A stretch of DNA of 64,000 nucleotides from Blattamonas nauphoetae (taxonomy: Eukaryota > Preaxostyla > Oxymonadida), in the NCBI GenBank assembly GCA_033064195.1, contig JARBJD010000181.1:1-64000 (forward strand), read 5' to 3'. This document shows, piece by piece, positions 30,614-40,732 of this stretch. Within the stretch, counting starts at the first letter, position 1. Every line of letters starts with the position of its first letter. The translations under genes and the position numbers were made by a program. Under the pieces are notes generated by a model. The model saw nothing but the letters and a program-made list of their open reading frames with translations. It had not been told where the DNA came from and made no database searches.

Positions 30614-32383
30614 TTATCCCGCTTGGGCCGCTGTCAAAGCGTAGATATCGTTTCCTCGATAGTGGGTGAGGACAGTTGGATTGGCTTCATATGTTTGCTT
30701 TGCCACATTTTGGTCGAAATGACAATCAATCATCCATAACGTATGGAGAAAAGTGGATCTGATCGCTCCACCCATCTCCTTCGCCTCGTTCTTCCTGAAA
30801 ATGCAACTCGCAAGTTGATGATATCGAGATTCTGTGTAATAAGCTCCGCCTTGTTTGGCCTTGTTTCCTTCGAAGAGTGTCCCAAAGAATCGCGGGATTG
30901 AAAATTTGGTGTAAATAGCTCCACCTTCATTGGCGGAATTTTGGTTCAAAAATTCATTGTGGGCAAGGAAGAGAAAGGAGACTGGGTTGGTGACGTAGAT
31001 TGAACGTGCTGAGGAGTATTGGGACAGTTTGGGAGGAGAGAAGGTGGATGACACGATGTAGATGTTGAAGAAATTGGCGAGACCAATTTGATTATTGGCA
31101 GTCTCTGTTTCAGTTTCCCTCCAGAAGTTGACAGTGCACGAATCGAACACAAAGTCAACTTTGTTCTCGCGGACAGCTGTGATCGACAAAAGCTGATTGT
31201 GCATGGTATTACGTTCCACAGTGAACGTACAACCTGAAAACTTGATGTTTCCTTCCAGAGACGAGAAAGCGATCAAGGTGAAGGATTGTGTCATGTTCGT
31301 GGCTTTGATCGTGCATCCCTGGAAGACGAAGTTTGTGAAGGCTGTATCCCTTTTGATTTGATCGGCGGATGACGTGAATTCTGGGATTGTCGTGATTGTC
31401 TTTGTGGTCGACGAGTCTTCGTTCACACATTCGAGAAGCGTCGTGTTCTGAAGAAGAAAGTCGCTCTGCTCGCCAAGTCGTGAGCTGATCGTTCCATAAA
31501 GAGCGTTCCACACGCACTCGACTTCGCACCCAATCATCCCTTCTGAGAGAGTCCCCATTCTTGTCGAGGCAGTGTTCGTGTCCAACGATGACATGTTGTG
31601 GAACTGGCTCTGGGAAATAACACTTCGAATCCCAATCTCCTTCCAATCTGATCTCGATTCAGAAGGCAGAGAGAAGCAGATGCCGTTGCCTGACGAGATC
31701 GTCTGCGACGAGAGTGAGAGAGAAGAACAAGCAATGTCAATCCACTTTGACGACGAATATTCTTGTCCCAGCCGCAAAAACGATCCGATCATTCCATCGT
31801 CGTTCCCAATCTTGCATTCCGAGAGCGTCAGTGAACTGCAATCTGTTTCAATCTCAGATGACCCAAGTTCGAACGCTGACTGTCCGCAAGAAACAATCAA
31901 CTCCACATTCCGCACACTGATATCTGAGCCCTCCGAAAAGCGGCTTGCAAACCATCCACGCGAGTCACTCCCATCTGAACAGAAGTCAAAGCGAAAGAAA
32001 AAACCTCCTCGCAAATCAAATATAACTGTTTCGAGGCACAGTGTCGTGTTCCGAATCTCAAAGATCGCGGGACAAGGCTGGCTGGCATGGTGTTCAGTCG
32101 TGGAGGCGAGGCCATTTGCGACAAATCCATTCTTGTTCGATTCTCCAAAAATCGTTGTCTTCTCGTTTCCATGCACCAATAACCATGTGTTCGACAATGC
32201 AATTGATTCCGATCTCCAAACTCGATTCGAGAGATCAATGTGTGTTTCACGGTTTCTTTCCAAAGATTTGTCCAATTCTTCGTGAAGCGAAGAAACACTT
32301 AGCCACTGGGTTTCAACTCCTGATATCGATCTCAGGAGACAAGCCACAAGCAGGGTTGTCGGAATGACTTGGATCCAAGTCAT
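30614..32383 (-). CDS. Receptor N-terminal block: signal peptide and first beta-helix
   Basis: 589 residues. The first 22 form a signal peptide (hydrophobic T-T-L-L-V-A-C-L-L core, G-V-E after it). The remainder alternates short strands with N and S ladders and ends in the F-x-x-N-x-A-x-x-G-G-A-I repeats and G-N-D-I-Y-A-L motif that close a pectate-lyase-like beta-helix domain. The same closing motif (G-N-D-L-H) occurs in the paralogue at 58029. Frequent N-x-S/T sites suit a glycosylated surface protein. The frame stops at 30614 and reopens in phase just after it. Confidence 0.75.
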   Translation of the reverse strand: MTWIQVIPTTLLVACLLRSISGVETQWLSVSSLHEELDKSLERNRETHIDLSNRVWRSESIALSNTWLLVHGNEKTTIFGESNKNGFVANGLASTTEHHASQPCPAIFEIRNTTLCLETVIFDLRGGFFFRFDFCSDGSDSRGWFASRFSEGSDISVRNVELIVSCGQSAFELGSSEIETDCSSLTLSECKIGNDDGMIGSFLRLGQEYSSSKWIDIACSSLSLSSQTISSGNGICFSLPSESRSDWKEIGIRSVISQSQFHNMSSLDTNTASTRMGTLSEGMIGCEVECVWNALYGTISSRLGEQSDFLLQNTTLLECVNEDSSTTKTITTIPEFTSSADQIKRDTAFTNFVFQGCTIKATNMTQSFTLIAFSSLEGNIKFSGCTFTVERNTMHNQLLSITAVRENKVDFVFDSCTVNFWRETETETANNQIGLANFFNIYIVSSTFSPPKLSQYSSARSIYVTNPVSFLFLAHNEFLNQNSANEGGAIYTKFSIPRFFGTLFEGNKAKQGGAYYTESRYHQLASCIFRKNEAKEMGGAIRSTFLHTLWMIDCHFDQNVAKQTYEANPTVLTHYRGNDIYALTAAQAG

Positions 32384-33697
32384 TTGACTTACTTTTCCCT
32401 TTTTTTCCCGTGACTTAAGACGAAGTCATTTTACAACAAAACTAAGTCATTTCCACATTCTCCACACTTTCGTGGTCTCGATCAAGAAATGAGCCACAAA
32501 TATTCGTCAACAGCATCTCCATTCGCCCAAAAATGTAAGCTTCTCTGATTAGAATCCAATGTCTGATGTCTAAACACTTTTATAGTCCAGCAAAATCCTT
32601 CTCCGCAACTCAGATAATTCATCTGTGAGCCTGATCTTACTCAGAATGGATACAATCTTTCGTGGGAGGTTCTATCACAGAGTCCTCCACATTCAATTTG
32701 CTGTTTTTGACATCATGAGAGGACGTGCTTGACAGTGAAACAATCTCAATGACAAAGCACGCCGCTCATCTCCTTCGTGTTCCACTCCTCCACCACGAAT
32801 AAATCTTTTGAATCAGCCCGGTTCTGGGTCCAAATTCCAATTATCTGCGCATCACTAGGTTTTATCTCCTTATGCACTCAACATCAACGTCACAGCAGTA
32901 GATCTGGAGAACCTTCAGTATTTCCTCGTCTAGAGGGTTGAATGGAATTGTCAAGACGTACGAATGTTCATCCTTCTGACTCGATGACAAAATGATACTT
33001 CCAGACGGCTTGATTAGAACAGGGTCTCAGTCTCCCTCCAATTCCTGGTTTGACCCTAAGGCTGCTCCACCAACTTGCTTTTCAACTGCAGTGACTTCTT
33101 TGGCTGTTCTCCAAAGATGGAGATCGACGATACCCTTGCACGAGATCACTTTCTGAATCTGCACGAGAAAGGACCGTCCACGACTGACAAGTGATTTATC
33201 GTCGAGTTTCGTCATTCTGTTCGGGAGATACGAAGTTCTCATCGACAGGGGATGCTTTATTTCGTTTCTTTTCACCCGTTATTTCCGGTTTTGTGTCAAT
33301 TTTATGTTCGGCAGATTATTGCTTTCCCATCTCTCATTTCTTCAGTTTCGCTTCAATCTCACACCCTACGCTGTCTGTTTCCTCTTCCTCATCGCCCAGG
33401 AACACAATCCAACGCCATAAGTGCAAGTTTTCTTCTCGATCGTCTCATTTCATCGAAAAAAATACAATATTTTGCTCAAATTGGTATAACAAAAATTGAT
33501 GACTTAGAACGAAGTCGTTTCCAGCTGTAACTTCGATCCAAGTCATTTTCTCGTGACTTAAGTCAAACCAAAGGGCCCGACAACCCTGGCCACAAGCAGC
33601 ATGGGTGAGAGAAAGGCTATCATGAGGCTTCCAACTTTCTGGAGTGTTCTGTTCTCACTTGATCTCTCGGCCCCTTATTCCAACTTCTGGACAGTTA
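32384..33697. other. Intergenic with clustered AAGTCA motifs
   Basis: 1.3 kb between the divergent receptor start and the mariner element. Copies of AAGTCAT/ATGACTT cluster at both ends: 32364-32383 is a perfect 20-bp palindrome overlapping the receptor's start codon, more copies follow to about 32450, and others lie at 33498-33563. No gene is supported. Confidence 0.5.
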
Positions 33698-34617
33698 CAG
33701 TCCTTTCCAAAAAGTTGATCAGGTGTTCCAAAAAGATGACTGATCGACTGGATACCCTCGCCCATAATACTCTTTCTCGTGTCAGGACCACTTTCTCCGT
33801 TAACCTCATATCTCTTTTTTGTGTGCATACATGGACAGATCGTGACTTGAAAGAGGGTATGTCTTCTTTGTGGAGGGAACAAAACACACTTTGTCGAGAT
33901 TTTTTGTCGTTTGTTTTCCGTCATGTTTTTGCTCTCACTATTCGTCCTTATCTCTAACAGGGCAAGATAATTCATTAAAATGTGAAATTACTCGGCAGTT
34001 TGCTTTTTCATCGCTGTTAAATACATATTTTCAGATGAAGAGAACTCATCCATTCCAAAGCAAGAATTGGGTGCGTATGTCAATTCTTAGCTCTTTTCTC
34101 TTCGTCCTTCTTCATAGTCACGACTTCTGGACGCCACTTCAAATGTGTTTTCCAGTTCCGAATGCACTACCTGCCTGTAATGACCACAAGAACGCTGATC
34201 CCGATTCTCTCTCTTCAACAACTTAACGTTGACTTTCGCATGTTTTCTCTCTTATTTTAATCATGTTATTCAGGAATCACAAACAATACTTCCGAGAGAG
34301 GAAGCATTACAAGAATTTCTTCCCATACTTTGAAAAGCCGTCATTTCACTGCAAATATACATTTTTATGCTTGATTTCACTTGTCAAAATGTTTATTCCC
34401 TTCTATTATTCTCGTATTTCTTTTTTCTCGGTTTCAATACATATTCATCTCATAACTTCCACTTCACTAAATTGTTGTTCGGATCTTTTGATGGACATGT
34501 GATGTTTTTGGCACTTTGCATTTTTGTGACATCGACATTCGTTTATTCTCATTTTGCTCTCAAAACTACTGTACAAATTTTTCTTACTCGTCATTTCACC
34601 TCGACTACTTTTTGCCT
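33698..34617 (+). repeat. Left long terminal inverted repeat
   Basis: About 920 bp, mirrored by 36161-37080. Similarity fades at about 34617, after the shared ACTACTTTTT. Confidence 0.85.
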
Positions 34618-34805
34618 TTTCACTCCCACAAAATTTTTCAATTAATGTCAATTATCATTTCGCGATTTAGACAATACAATACATCTACTATCAATTTTAT
34701 TCTAATTTCTGTAAACACAAAAGTCGGTCAAAATTCTGGTGTCCCCATAGTAATTTTTCTTCTTTATCTCGAAGCCAATCCATCCATTTTCGATCGTTCT
34801 CTTCC

Positions 34806-36077
34806 ATGAACTTCTACGATGGAAACGCTCTTCCAAATCCACTTTATCTTGATTTGCGCAATCCATTAGAACAAGACAATGCAATAAACTACGTTCCGCA
34901 ACTTCATCAGTACCAAATTCAGCCACAACCAGAGCCGCCACACATTAATCAGCAAGCCCTTCATGCTGAGGTAGACATGTACGAAGCGTTGGCCCTCCTC
35001 CTCCACCTCCGCCTCCGCCTCCGCCTCTGGTACCACTTCTACCAATCCTCCATCGACCATACACTCCAGCCACACCTGAAAAGAGAGTCCGACTGACGCT
35101 CCTGTATCGTGAGAATGGAGAGACAAAATCAGTCACGTGGTATGCGCAACGGGTAACGCTCACTGTCCCAACAACAACTCGCTTCATTCGACAACTTCGC
35201 CGAGGCGAATCAATTACTCACAATCTTCCACGAAGAGGCAGACCGGATCGAAGGAACGACAGGTTCCGCAATCAGGAAGTTAGACGGCTGCTCCAGGAGG
35301 ACGGACAGCGAACTCTCAGAGAGATGGCGGCACATCTCAGCGCGCAAGGTCACCAGACAAGCCCAACAACAGTCTTTCGGATGTTGTCACAGCGGAATGA
35401 AGTAAACCGAGACATGCCTCTATTCTCCTTCAAACGTGTCAGAGTGAGAGCTCCAGCGGCCAACACAGAAGAAAACAAGAATGCTCGCGTGGCTTTCATC
35501 CAAAATGCGATGGCTCACATCCGCGACGGATGGTTTCCAATCTTCTTGGACGAAACATCATGGAACATCGAATGCGTGCGGAGATACGGATGGGCTGAAG
35601 TTGGCAGGGCTCCACTCGTCGCAAGACCGACCAATTTCGTTTCGTTGACCGCGATTACGTCAATCTCACCCAATGGAGTTGGTCACACAGAGCTCATTCG
35701 AGGTCCAATCACTGCCGATGTCTTCGAAGCATATCTCAGGAGACTCCTTGAAACCAACACAGCTCGACGTAGATGGGTTCTTATCCTGGACAACGCCGGA
35801 ATACACCATGTGGCCACTCAGAACATCGTTCTCGAGGCAAATCAACGAATTCTGTACAACGCCGCTTACAGTCCAGACCTGAATCCCATCGAAAATGTCT
35901 TTGGCTTCTGGAAAAACAGAGTGGAAGCACAAATTCGTGACTGGCAAGGAGAGAATCACTTTTTTGGATCAGATTCGTGAAGCATTTTCGCAGATCTCTC
36001 CTGATGAAGTCTTCAGATGCATTGAAAGTTGTCGAGCGGTTCAGTGGCCTCGAGCAGTAAGGCGAGAGGATATGTAA
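34806..36077 (+). pseudogene. IS630/Tc1-type DDE transposase, two frame changes
   Basis: Would cut and reinsert the element. The first 60 residues (from 34806) are Asn/Gln/Pro-rich; a proline run encoded by CCT/CCG repeats near 35.0 kb is where the first frame change falls. The central part has an R-R-G-R-P hinge and helix-turn-helix, then the catalytic core: F-L-D-E-T-S-W-N, L-I-L-D-N-A-G-I-H-H and S-P-D-L-N-P-I-E-N-V-F. That is a DDE triad with 33 residues between the second Asp and Glu, close to the 34 of Tc1. A second frame change near 35.95 kb separates the last 35 residues. The repeat tract suggests slippage or sequencing error for the first change. Confidence 0.8.
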
Positions 36078-36160
36078 GGAATCGAATTCTTTGTTCAGTG
36101 AAGTGATGTTTGGTCCACTTCATTTTCAGTTTTGTTCACTGGTAGTTGCAGAAAATGGGA

Positions 36161-37080
36161 AAAAGTAGTCGAAGTGAAATGACGAGTAAGAAAAATTTGT
36201 ACAGTAGTTTTGAGAGCAAAAAATGAGAATAAACGAATGTCGATGTCACAAAAATGCAAAGTGCCAAAAAACATCACATGTCCATCAAAAGATCCGAACA
36301 ACAATTTAGTGAAGTGGAAGTTATGAGATGAATATGTATTGAAACCGAGAAAAAAAAGAAATACGAGAATAATAGAAGGGAATAAACATTTTGACAAGTG
36401 AAATCAAGCATAAAAATGTATATTTGCAGTGAAATGACGGCTTTTCAAAGTATGGGAAGAAATTCTTGTAATGCTTCCTCTCTCGGAAGTATTGTTTGTG
36501 ATTCCTGAATAACATGATTAAAATAAGAGAGAAAACATGCGAAAGTCAACGTTAAGTTGTTGAAGAGAGAGAATCGGGATCAGCGTTCTTGTGGTCATTA
36601 CAGGCAGGTAGTGCATTCGGAACTGGAAAACACATTTGAAGTGGCGTCCAGAAGTCGTGACTATGAAGAAGGACGAAGAGAAAAGAGCTAAGAATTGACA
36701 TACGCACCCAATTCTTGCTTTGGAATGGATGAGTTCTCTTCATCTGAAAATATGTATTTAACAGCGATGAAAAAGCAAACTGCCGAGTAATTTCACATTT
36801 TAATGAATTATCTTGCCCTGTTAGAGATAAGGACGAATAGTGAGAGCAAAAACATGACGGAAAACAAACGACAAAAAATCTCGACAAAGTGTGTTTTGTT
36901 CCCTCCACAAAGAAGACATACCCTCTTTCAAGTCACGATCTGTCCATGTATGCACACAAAAAAGAGATATGAGGTTAACGGAGAAAGTGGTCCTGACACG
37001 AGAAAGAGTATTATGGGCGAGGGTATCCAGTCGATCAGTCATCTTTTTGGAACACCTGATCAACTTTTTGGAAAGGACTG
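36161..37080 (-). repeat. Right long terminal inverted repeat
   Basis: Mirror of 33698-34617, ending CTG before TA. Open frames within it exist in both arms only because the DNA is duplicated. Confidence 0.85.
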
Positions 37081-37292
37081 TACATGAACCAACTCTTCAG
37101 GATTATAGTCACTTGAATTACTCGAGTGGGAGGTAAATGTTTGAAAAAGGAGAATTGACAAATTTACGACAGGAAGTGCAACAAAATGAAGAATAGCGAT
37201 GCACAGCCTTCGTAATCTCCAAACAAAACAGTTCATCCAAAACAGATGACAAAAACATGGTTGTATGAGAGAATTTCGATCACATCGACCAA

Positions 37293-38036
37293 TCACTCCT
37301 TTGAGATTGTCCGGTCGGGACCAGTCGCAGCCACTGGCTGTTGAGGCGCGGAGTACAGAACTGCTGGTGGCTGGGACGATCCAACGTACCCGACAGGCGG
37401 CTGCCCATACGAGGGTGGGAGGGCATACCCCGTGAGAGGGGGATAGCCTGCCTGCATCCCATAGCCAAGCTGTGGTGGAGGGAGTGTTCGAGCAGCTTCC
37501 AGGTTCTGTGGAGCATGCTGCATCAGATACCCATTCACTGCTTGCCCAAACCGCATCGCATCAACTGTCTTGAAGTTCGTCACCGAGTTGAAGATGTATC
37601 CGTTCACGAAATAGATCACAACGACTGATTGTCCCAACGCTGGCGTCGAGTTCACACGAAGAACATCCGTGAACTTGTACGTGTGGGTCCCCACCATCCC
37701 GGATTTGCAGCAGCACGACATCATCCGGCGCAGGAATCCATCCTTCACTGTCATCACGAAACTCGAGTCGGCCATGTCAACTGTTATTGTTGTTCGCCGG
37801 CCATACAGTCCTCCAAACACTAATCCTATAAGGATGGGTATAAGTGGAAATCCAATCCCAATCCCGAGGAATCCTATTTCAAAAATGATGCAGAGTGGAA
37901 TTGCTGTGCCAAGAAGCAGAATCCCGACGATCAAGAGAATTACCATGGGCGTTGTGCATCCACGAGCTGAGAAAAGGATGAGGAAACCACTGGACAAACC
38001 GACGATTGTGAAGCGTTGTTGTTCGGAGGGGTTCAT
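37293..38036 (-). CDS. Small membrane protein with beta-rich domain and Pro/Gly/Tyr tail
   Basis: 247 residues, family not recognised. Two or three membrane segments lie at about residues 10-70 (runs of Ile, Leu, Val, Gly). A region of alternating strands at about 75-165 includes a Cys cluster (M-M-S-C-C-C-K) and resembles a PH-like fold by pattern only. The last 70 residues are rich in P, G, Y and Q (G-Y-x-P-P-type repeats), like tails of membrane trafficking adaptors that bind WW or penta-EF partners. The start ATG is the first in frame. The gene ends 211 bases from the mariner element, which has not disrupted it. Confidence 0.75.
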   Translation of the reverse strand: MNPSEQQRFTIVGLSSGFLILFSARGCTTPMVILLIVGILLLGTAIPLCIIFEIGFLGIGIGFPLIPILIGLVFGGLYGRRTTITVDMADSSFVMTVKDGFLRRMMSCCCKSGMVGTHTYKFTDVLRVNSTPALGQSVVVIYFVNGYIFNSVTNFKTVDAMRFGQAVNGYLMQHAPQNLEAARTLPPPQLGYGMQAGYPPLTGYALPPSYGQPPVGYVGSSQPPAVLYSAPQQPVAATGPDRTISKE

Positions 38037-39571
38037 TGGTAAATGTGAAAAGAGTTTGTTTATGGGGGACAGAATACTGAAATCGGAGTGAGTCTGTTCA
38101 TCTTCTCAGAAGGTAAACTCGTTGAACAATCAATAAGGGATTAATTTGGATATGTCACAGTTCCAATCGGATGGATTCTGCCACATCCAATGCCGACATC
38201 TCTTTCTTGACTTTTGTGACTTCACTGTATTGAACAGTCCATCGTGATTCCCCCCACACTTCAGTTCGTGCTCTCTTCCTCTCTTGCTCTGACTTTCTCC
38301 GTCTGTCTTGTGGTTGATTCGCTGAAAAATGACGATTGAACATTGTCGTTGTCAGAATGATGTAAAGAAGAAATGAATCAGATCAGGAGCAACTGTCCAA
38401 CAGAGAAGAAGATGGATTCTGACACATCTGCGCGAAGAACACCCTTTCTAAGAATTCGACTTTCACATACCAATCAACGAATCCCACGAAAGAGAAGACA
38501 AAGCCAGAATTTCACCCCGTTGTCTTGTTCGTTGCTCTCTCCCCCTCATCTCATTTCTCATCTGTTTTAAAACTCTGACACCACATTTCACTCGTTTTTG
38601 AATGCGAAGGACAAACTGGGCAAAAATTTGACAAATTAGACACTTTGGTTTGATCAATCTGAGATGCTTTAATCGGAGGTGTAATGTGTCTCAATTGTCT
38701 TCCATCACATTTTTCGACTCATTGAACCACTTTTTTTGGATTAGATCTCTAGGATGGAGGTGTTGGGAATGGGTTGTGAAAAAAGAAATCCATCCTCTAT
38801 CTTCTATGGTGTCGTCCATTCGGCCTCCAAAATTGACCATAGTTAGATAAATCCTGACTAAAATGATTCATGATACACATCTCACTTCTACACAATGTAG
38901 AACCTCTCAAAGAAAGAGACGAAAACCAATGCCAGAAAACAGCGGCTCCCAAGAGAATCTGAGCCAATTCTTGGATTGAAAAGGCCTTGTAAACATTTCT
39001 TCACTCACTTCACTCGATTTCATGAATAAAAAATTTCTCCGGTTTTTGTGAAAAAGAAACTACTGTCTAAATTGTCAAAATTTTGCCCACTCTAACTGTC
39101 ACTCCGGCTTCCGGTTCTTGGGTCTTGCCAAATTGAGGTAAGGTTAGATCGTCGGTGTTTTGCGAATTTAGGTTAATGATGAAGGGAAACAAGTTACGAA
39201 AATGAGATAGGAGAAACAAGGGACAGTATTTGAAGTGAAAGCTGTTGTGAGGTCTGAATTTGGGGATGATCAGAGTGAATTATGGGTTCGCAAGGCACAG
39301 TTCTCACCAACTATAGCTGAACACCGATCACTAAATCATTGATTCAATTTGAGAAGTTCTGAACTGCAGTTTTGTGAAGTGGAGAAAAACTGAAATGGAG
39401 TTAAATGAATGTATTGTCTGATCGCACCCTTTATTCCTTGTTACAAGACCCAAGAACCGGAAGTCGGAGTGACAGAAATGACAGAATATATCTTCAATGG
39501 GTCCGATCTATTCCACATCTGATTGCATCCGATCATGGTTTGTTCAACCGATTTCATCTCATATTCCTCAG
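38037..39571. other. Intergenic, with one inverted-repeat unit
   Basis: 1.5 kb between the minus-strand membrane protein and the cathepsin-like gene. A highly charged 62-codon frame (38155-38343, minus) exists but has no supporting context. The only clear structure is the inverted-repeat unit at 39096-39475. Confidence 0.5.
39096..39475. repeat. MITE-like inverted-repeat unit, 380 bp
   Basis: Arms of 32 bp at 39096-39127 and 39444-39475 start CTGTCACTCCG and match with a single mismatch (G/A at position 12). The inside carries no coding sequence. This fits a miniature inverted-repeat element placed just upstream of the cathepsin-like gene. A clear target duplication is not seen (AA on both sides at most). 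Confidence 0.6.
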
Positions 39572-40387
39572 ATGTTTGTATGCCTTTGTGCCACTCTTGT
39601 GTCGGGGAGTTCATGGACAGCCAGAACGTATCCGAAAGAACAAGTTGACATCTGGACTCAACGCTTGGAACCAATTCCTGATGTGAACTCTGAATTCACC
39701 TCGCTTGACTCTGTGACCATGGATGACAGCGAAAGCAACGCTGTTCAATTTGATGCCCGAACACGTTGGCCAGGTTTCATCTCGGATTCCCGAGATCCTG
39801 GTCTGTGCAGTGGATTATATTCTTTCGCCGCTGCATCGATGGCAACCGATCGTCTTGCAATCCACGGTGTGGCCACCACGGTTCTCTCGCCACAATATTT
39901 GTTGTCGTGCGGACCAAAGTGTCGCGGATGCAAGAGGTGCGGGATATCGGACACAATGAACAACGTCGAATCCATTGGCTTTGTCTCTGAATCATGCTTC
40001 CCATATGTTTCTGAAAAGGCACGTGTCCCGCAATGTCCTGCCAATTGCAAGAACGGCTCCAAATTCACCCCCATCCGTCCCAAGACTGTCTACAAGGAAT
40101 TCACAGTCAAGGACGATGTCTCTACGAACGGCCCACTTGTCGTCCTCATGAAAATCTTCCCGTCGTTCAACAGATACTCCTCAGGAATCTATTCTCCATC
40201 ACCAGATGAACAATACGTAAGTGGTGAACCAGTCTTGATTGTTGGATGGGGCACTGAGGGGGACAGTGGATACTACATCGTGAAGTGTTTCCGTGGAGCT
40301 TCGTTTGGGGAGAGAGGATATGCTAGAGTTACCAATCGCATTAGACTGTGGTTCGGGGAAGGCTTTGGAGTCAGCTTCGAACAATAA
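39572..40387 (+). CDS. Cathepsin B-like pseudoprotease (papain family C1)
   Basis: From ATG 39572 the protein has a short signal peptide (M-F-V-C-L-C-A-T-L-V-S-G), a brief propeptide and a C1A peptidase fold of the cathepsin B type: F-D-A-R-x-x-W-P-G, then D-P-G-L-C-S-G-L-Y-S-F-A, then L-S-P-Q-Y-L-L-S-C-G. At the active site the expected C-G-S-C-W-A-F-A reads C-S-G-L-Y-S-F-A, so the nucleophile Cys is Leu. The G-H-A-V box is S-G-E-P-V (His to Glu), and the K-N-S-W-G box is K-C-F-R-G (Asn to Cys). All three catalytic residues are gone while structural cysteines and the G-W-G strand remain. The frame is open and the fold is conserved, so a non-enzymatic role (binding, inhibition) is more likely than decay. 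An upstream in-frame ATG at 39497 lacks a signal peptide. Confidence 0.85.
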   Translation: MFVCLCATLVSGSSWTARTYPKEQVDIWTQRLEPIPDVNSEFTSLDSVTMDDSESNAVQFDARTRWPGFISDSRDPGLCSGLYSFAAASMATDRLAIHGVATTVLSPQYLLSCGPKCRGCKRCGISDTMNNVESIGFVSESCFPYVSEKARVPQCPANCKNGSKFTPIRPKTVYKEFTVKDDVSTNGPLVVLMKIFPSFNRYSSGIYSPSPDEQYVSGEPVLIVGWGTEGDSGYYIVKCFRGASFGERGYARVTNRIRLWFGEGFGVSFEQ

Positions 40388-40732
40388 TATGTTAAGATTT
40401 TATCATACCCTTCGTTTTCTTTCCTGGGGATTACCTCTTTTTGAAAACCAAGCAGAATGTTACCTCGAACACACGCCATTTCTTGTCTCATCTTCAACTT
40501 CCATCACGACTCGAAATCGGAATCAATTTCACCAAACAAGAGTCGAGAACATGAATTACCGAAATTTTTTGCATGTTTGAGCATTTCACAATTTCTTTTT
40601 TTCATGTTGACCATTCTTTCATCACAATTTCTCCGTGAACTCAAAAAAATGTTCCTCATGGGCTGGATTATCACCACACGAAAAAACCAGTATCTTCCAT
40701 CAATTGATCTCAATTTCAATTTCTTCTGAAAG
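40388..40732. other. Intergenic, nothing recognised
   Basis: 345 bp of AT-rich sequence between the cathepsin-like gene and the tetraspan gene; overlapping short frames show no domain. Confidence 0.5.

Larger units (their letters stand above)
21789..32383 (-). pseudogene. Beta-helix receptor with pseudokinase tail, broken in its first third
   Basis: A gene of about 10.6 kb, roughly 3500 codons. It starts with a signal peptide at 32383, passes through a long extracellular chain of right-handed beta-helix modules, one membrane span and a cytoplasmic kinase-like domain, and ends at 21789. Four interruptions fall in 3 kb: an in-frame TAA at 30614-30616 and frame changes near 29.99, 29.51 and 29.16 kb. 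After that 7.4 kb are open. No GT-AG pair explains the TAA. It is either a recently inactivated gene or a good gene with assembly indels; the long intact remainder makes both plausible. The family is shared with the gene at 58029. Confidence 0.75.
33698..37080 (+). mobile_element. Tc1/mariner-type transposon with long terminal inverted repeats
   Basis: A 3383-bp element bounded by TA at 33696-33697 and 37081-37082. Ends begin CAGTCCTTTCC and are inverted repeats of about 920 bp, far longer than the 20-30 bp to few hundred bp usual in the superfamily. Paired coordinates sum to 70778 without indel over most of the arms, so the arms are nearly identical. A DDE transposase gene with two frame changes lies between them, so this copy is probably non-autonomous now but moved recently. 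Confidence 0.88.

Noticed and set aside
33655-34645. Several 70-118 codon frames mirrored at 36321-37087
   Set aside because: They lie in the long terminal repeats of the mariner element and differ in frame from the transposase.
38155-38343. 62-codon charged minus-strand frame
   Set aside because: No upstream signal, homologue or splice partner recognised; could be chance.
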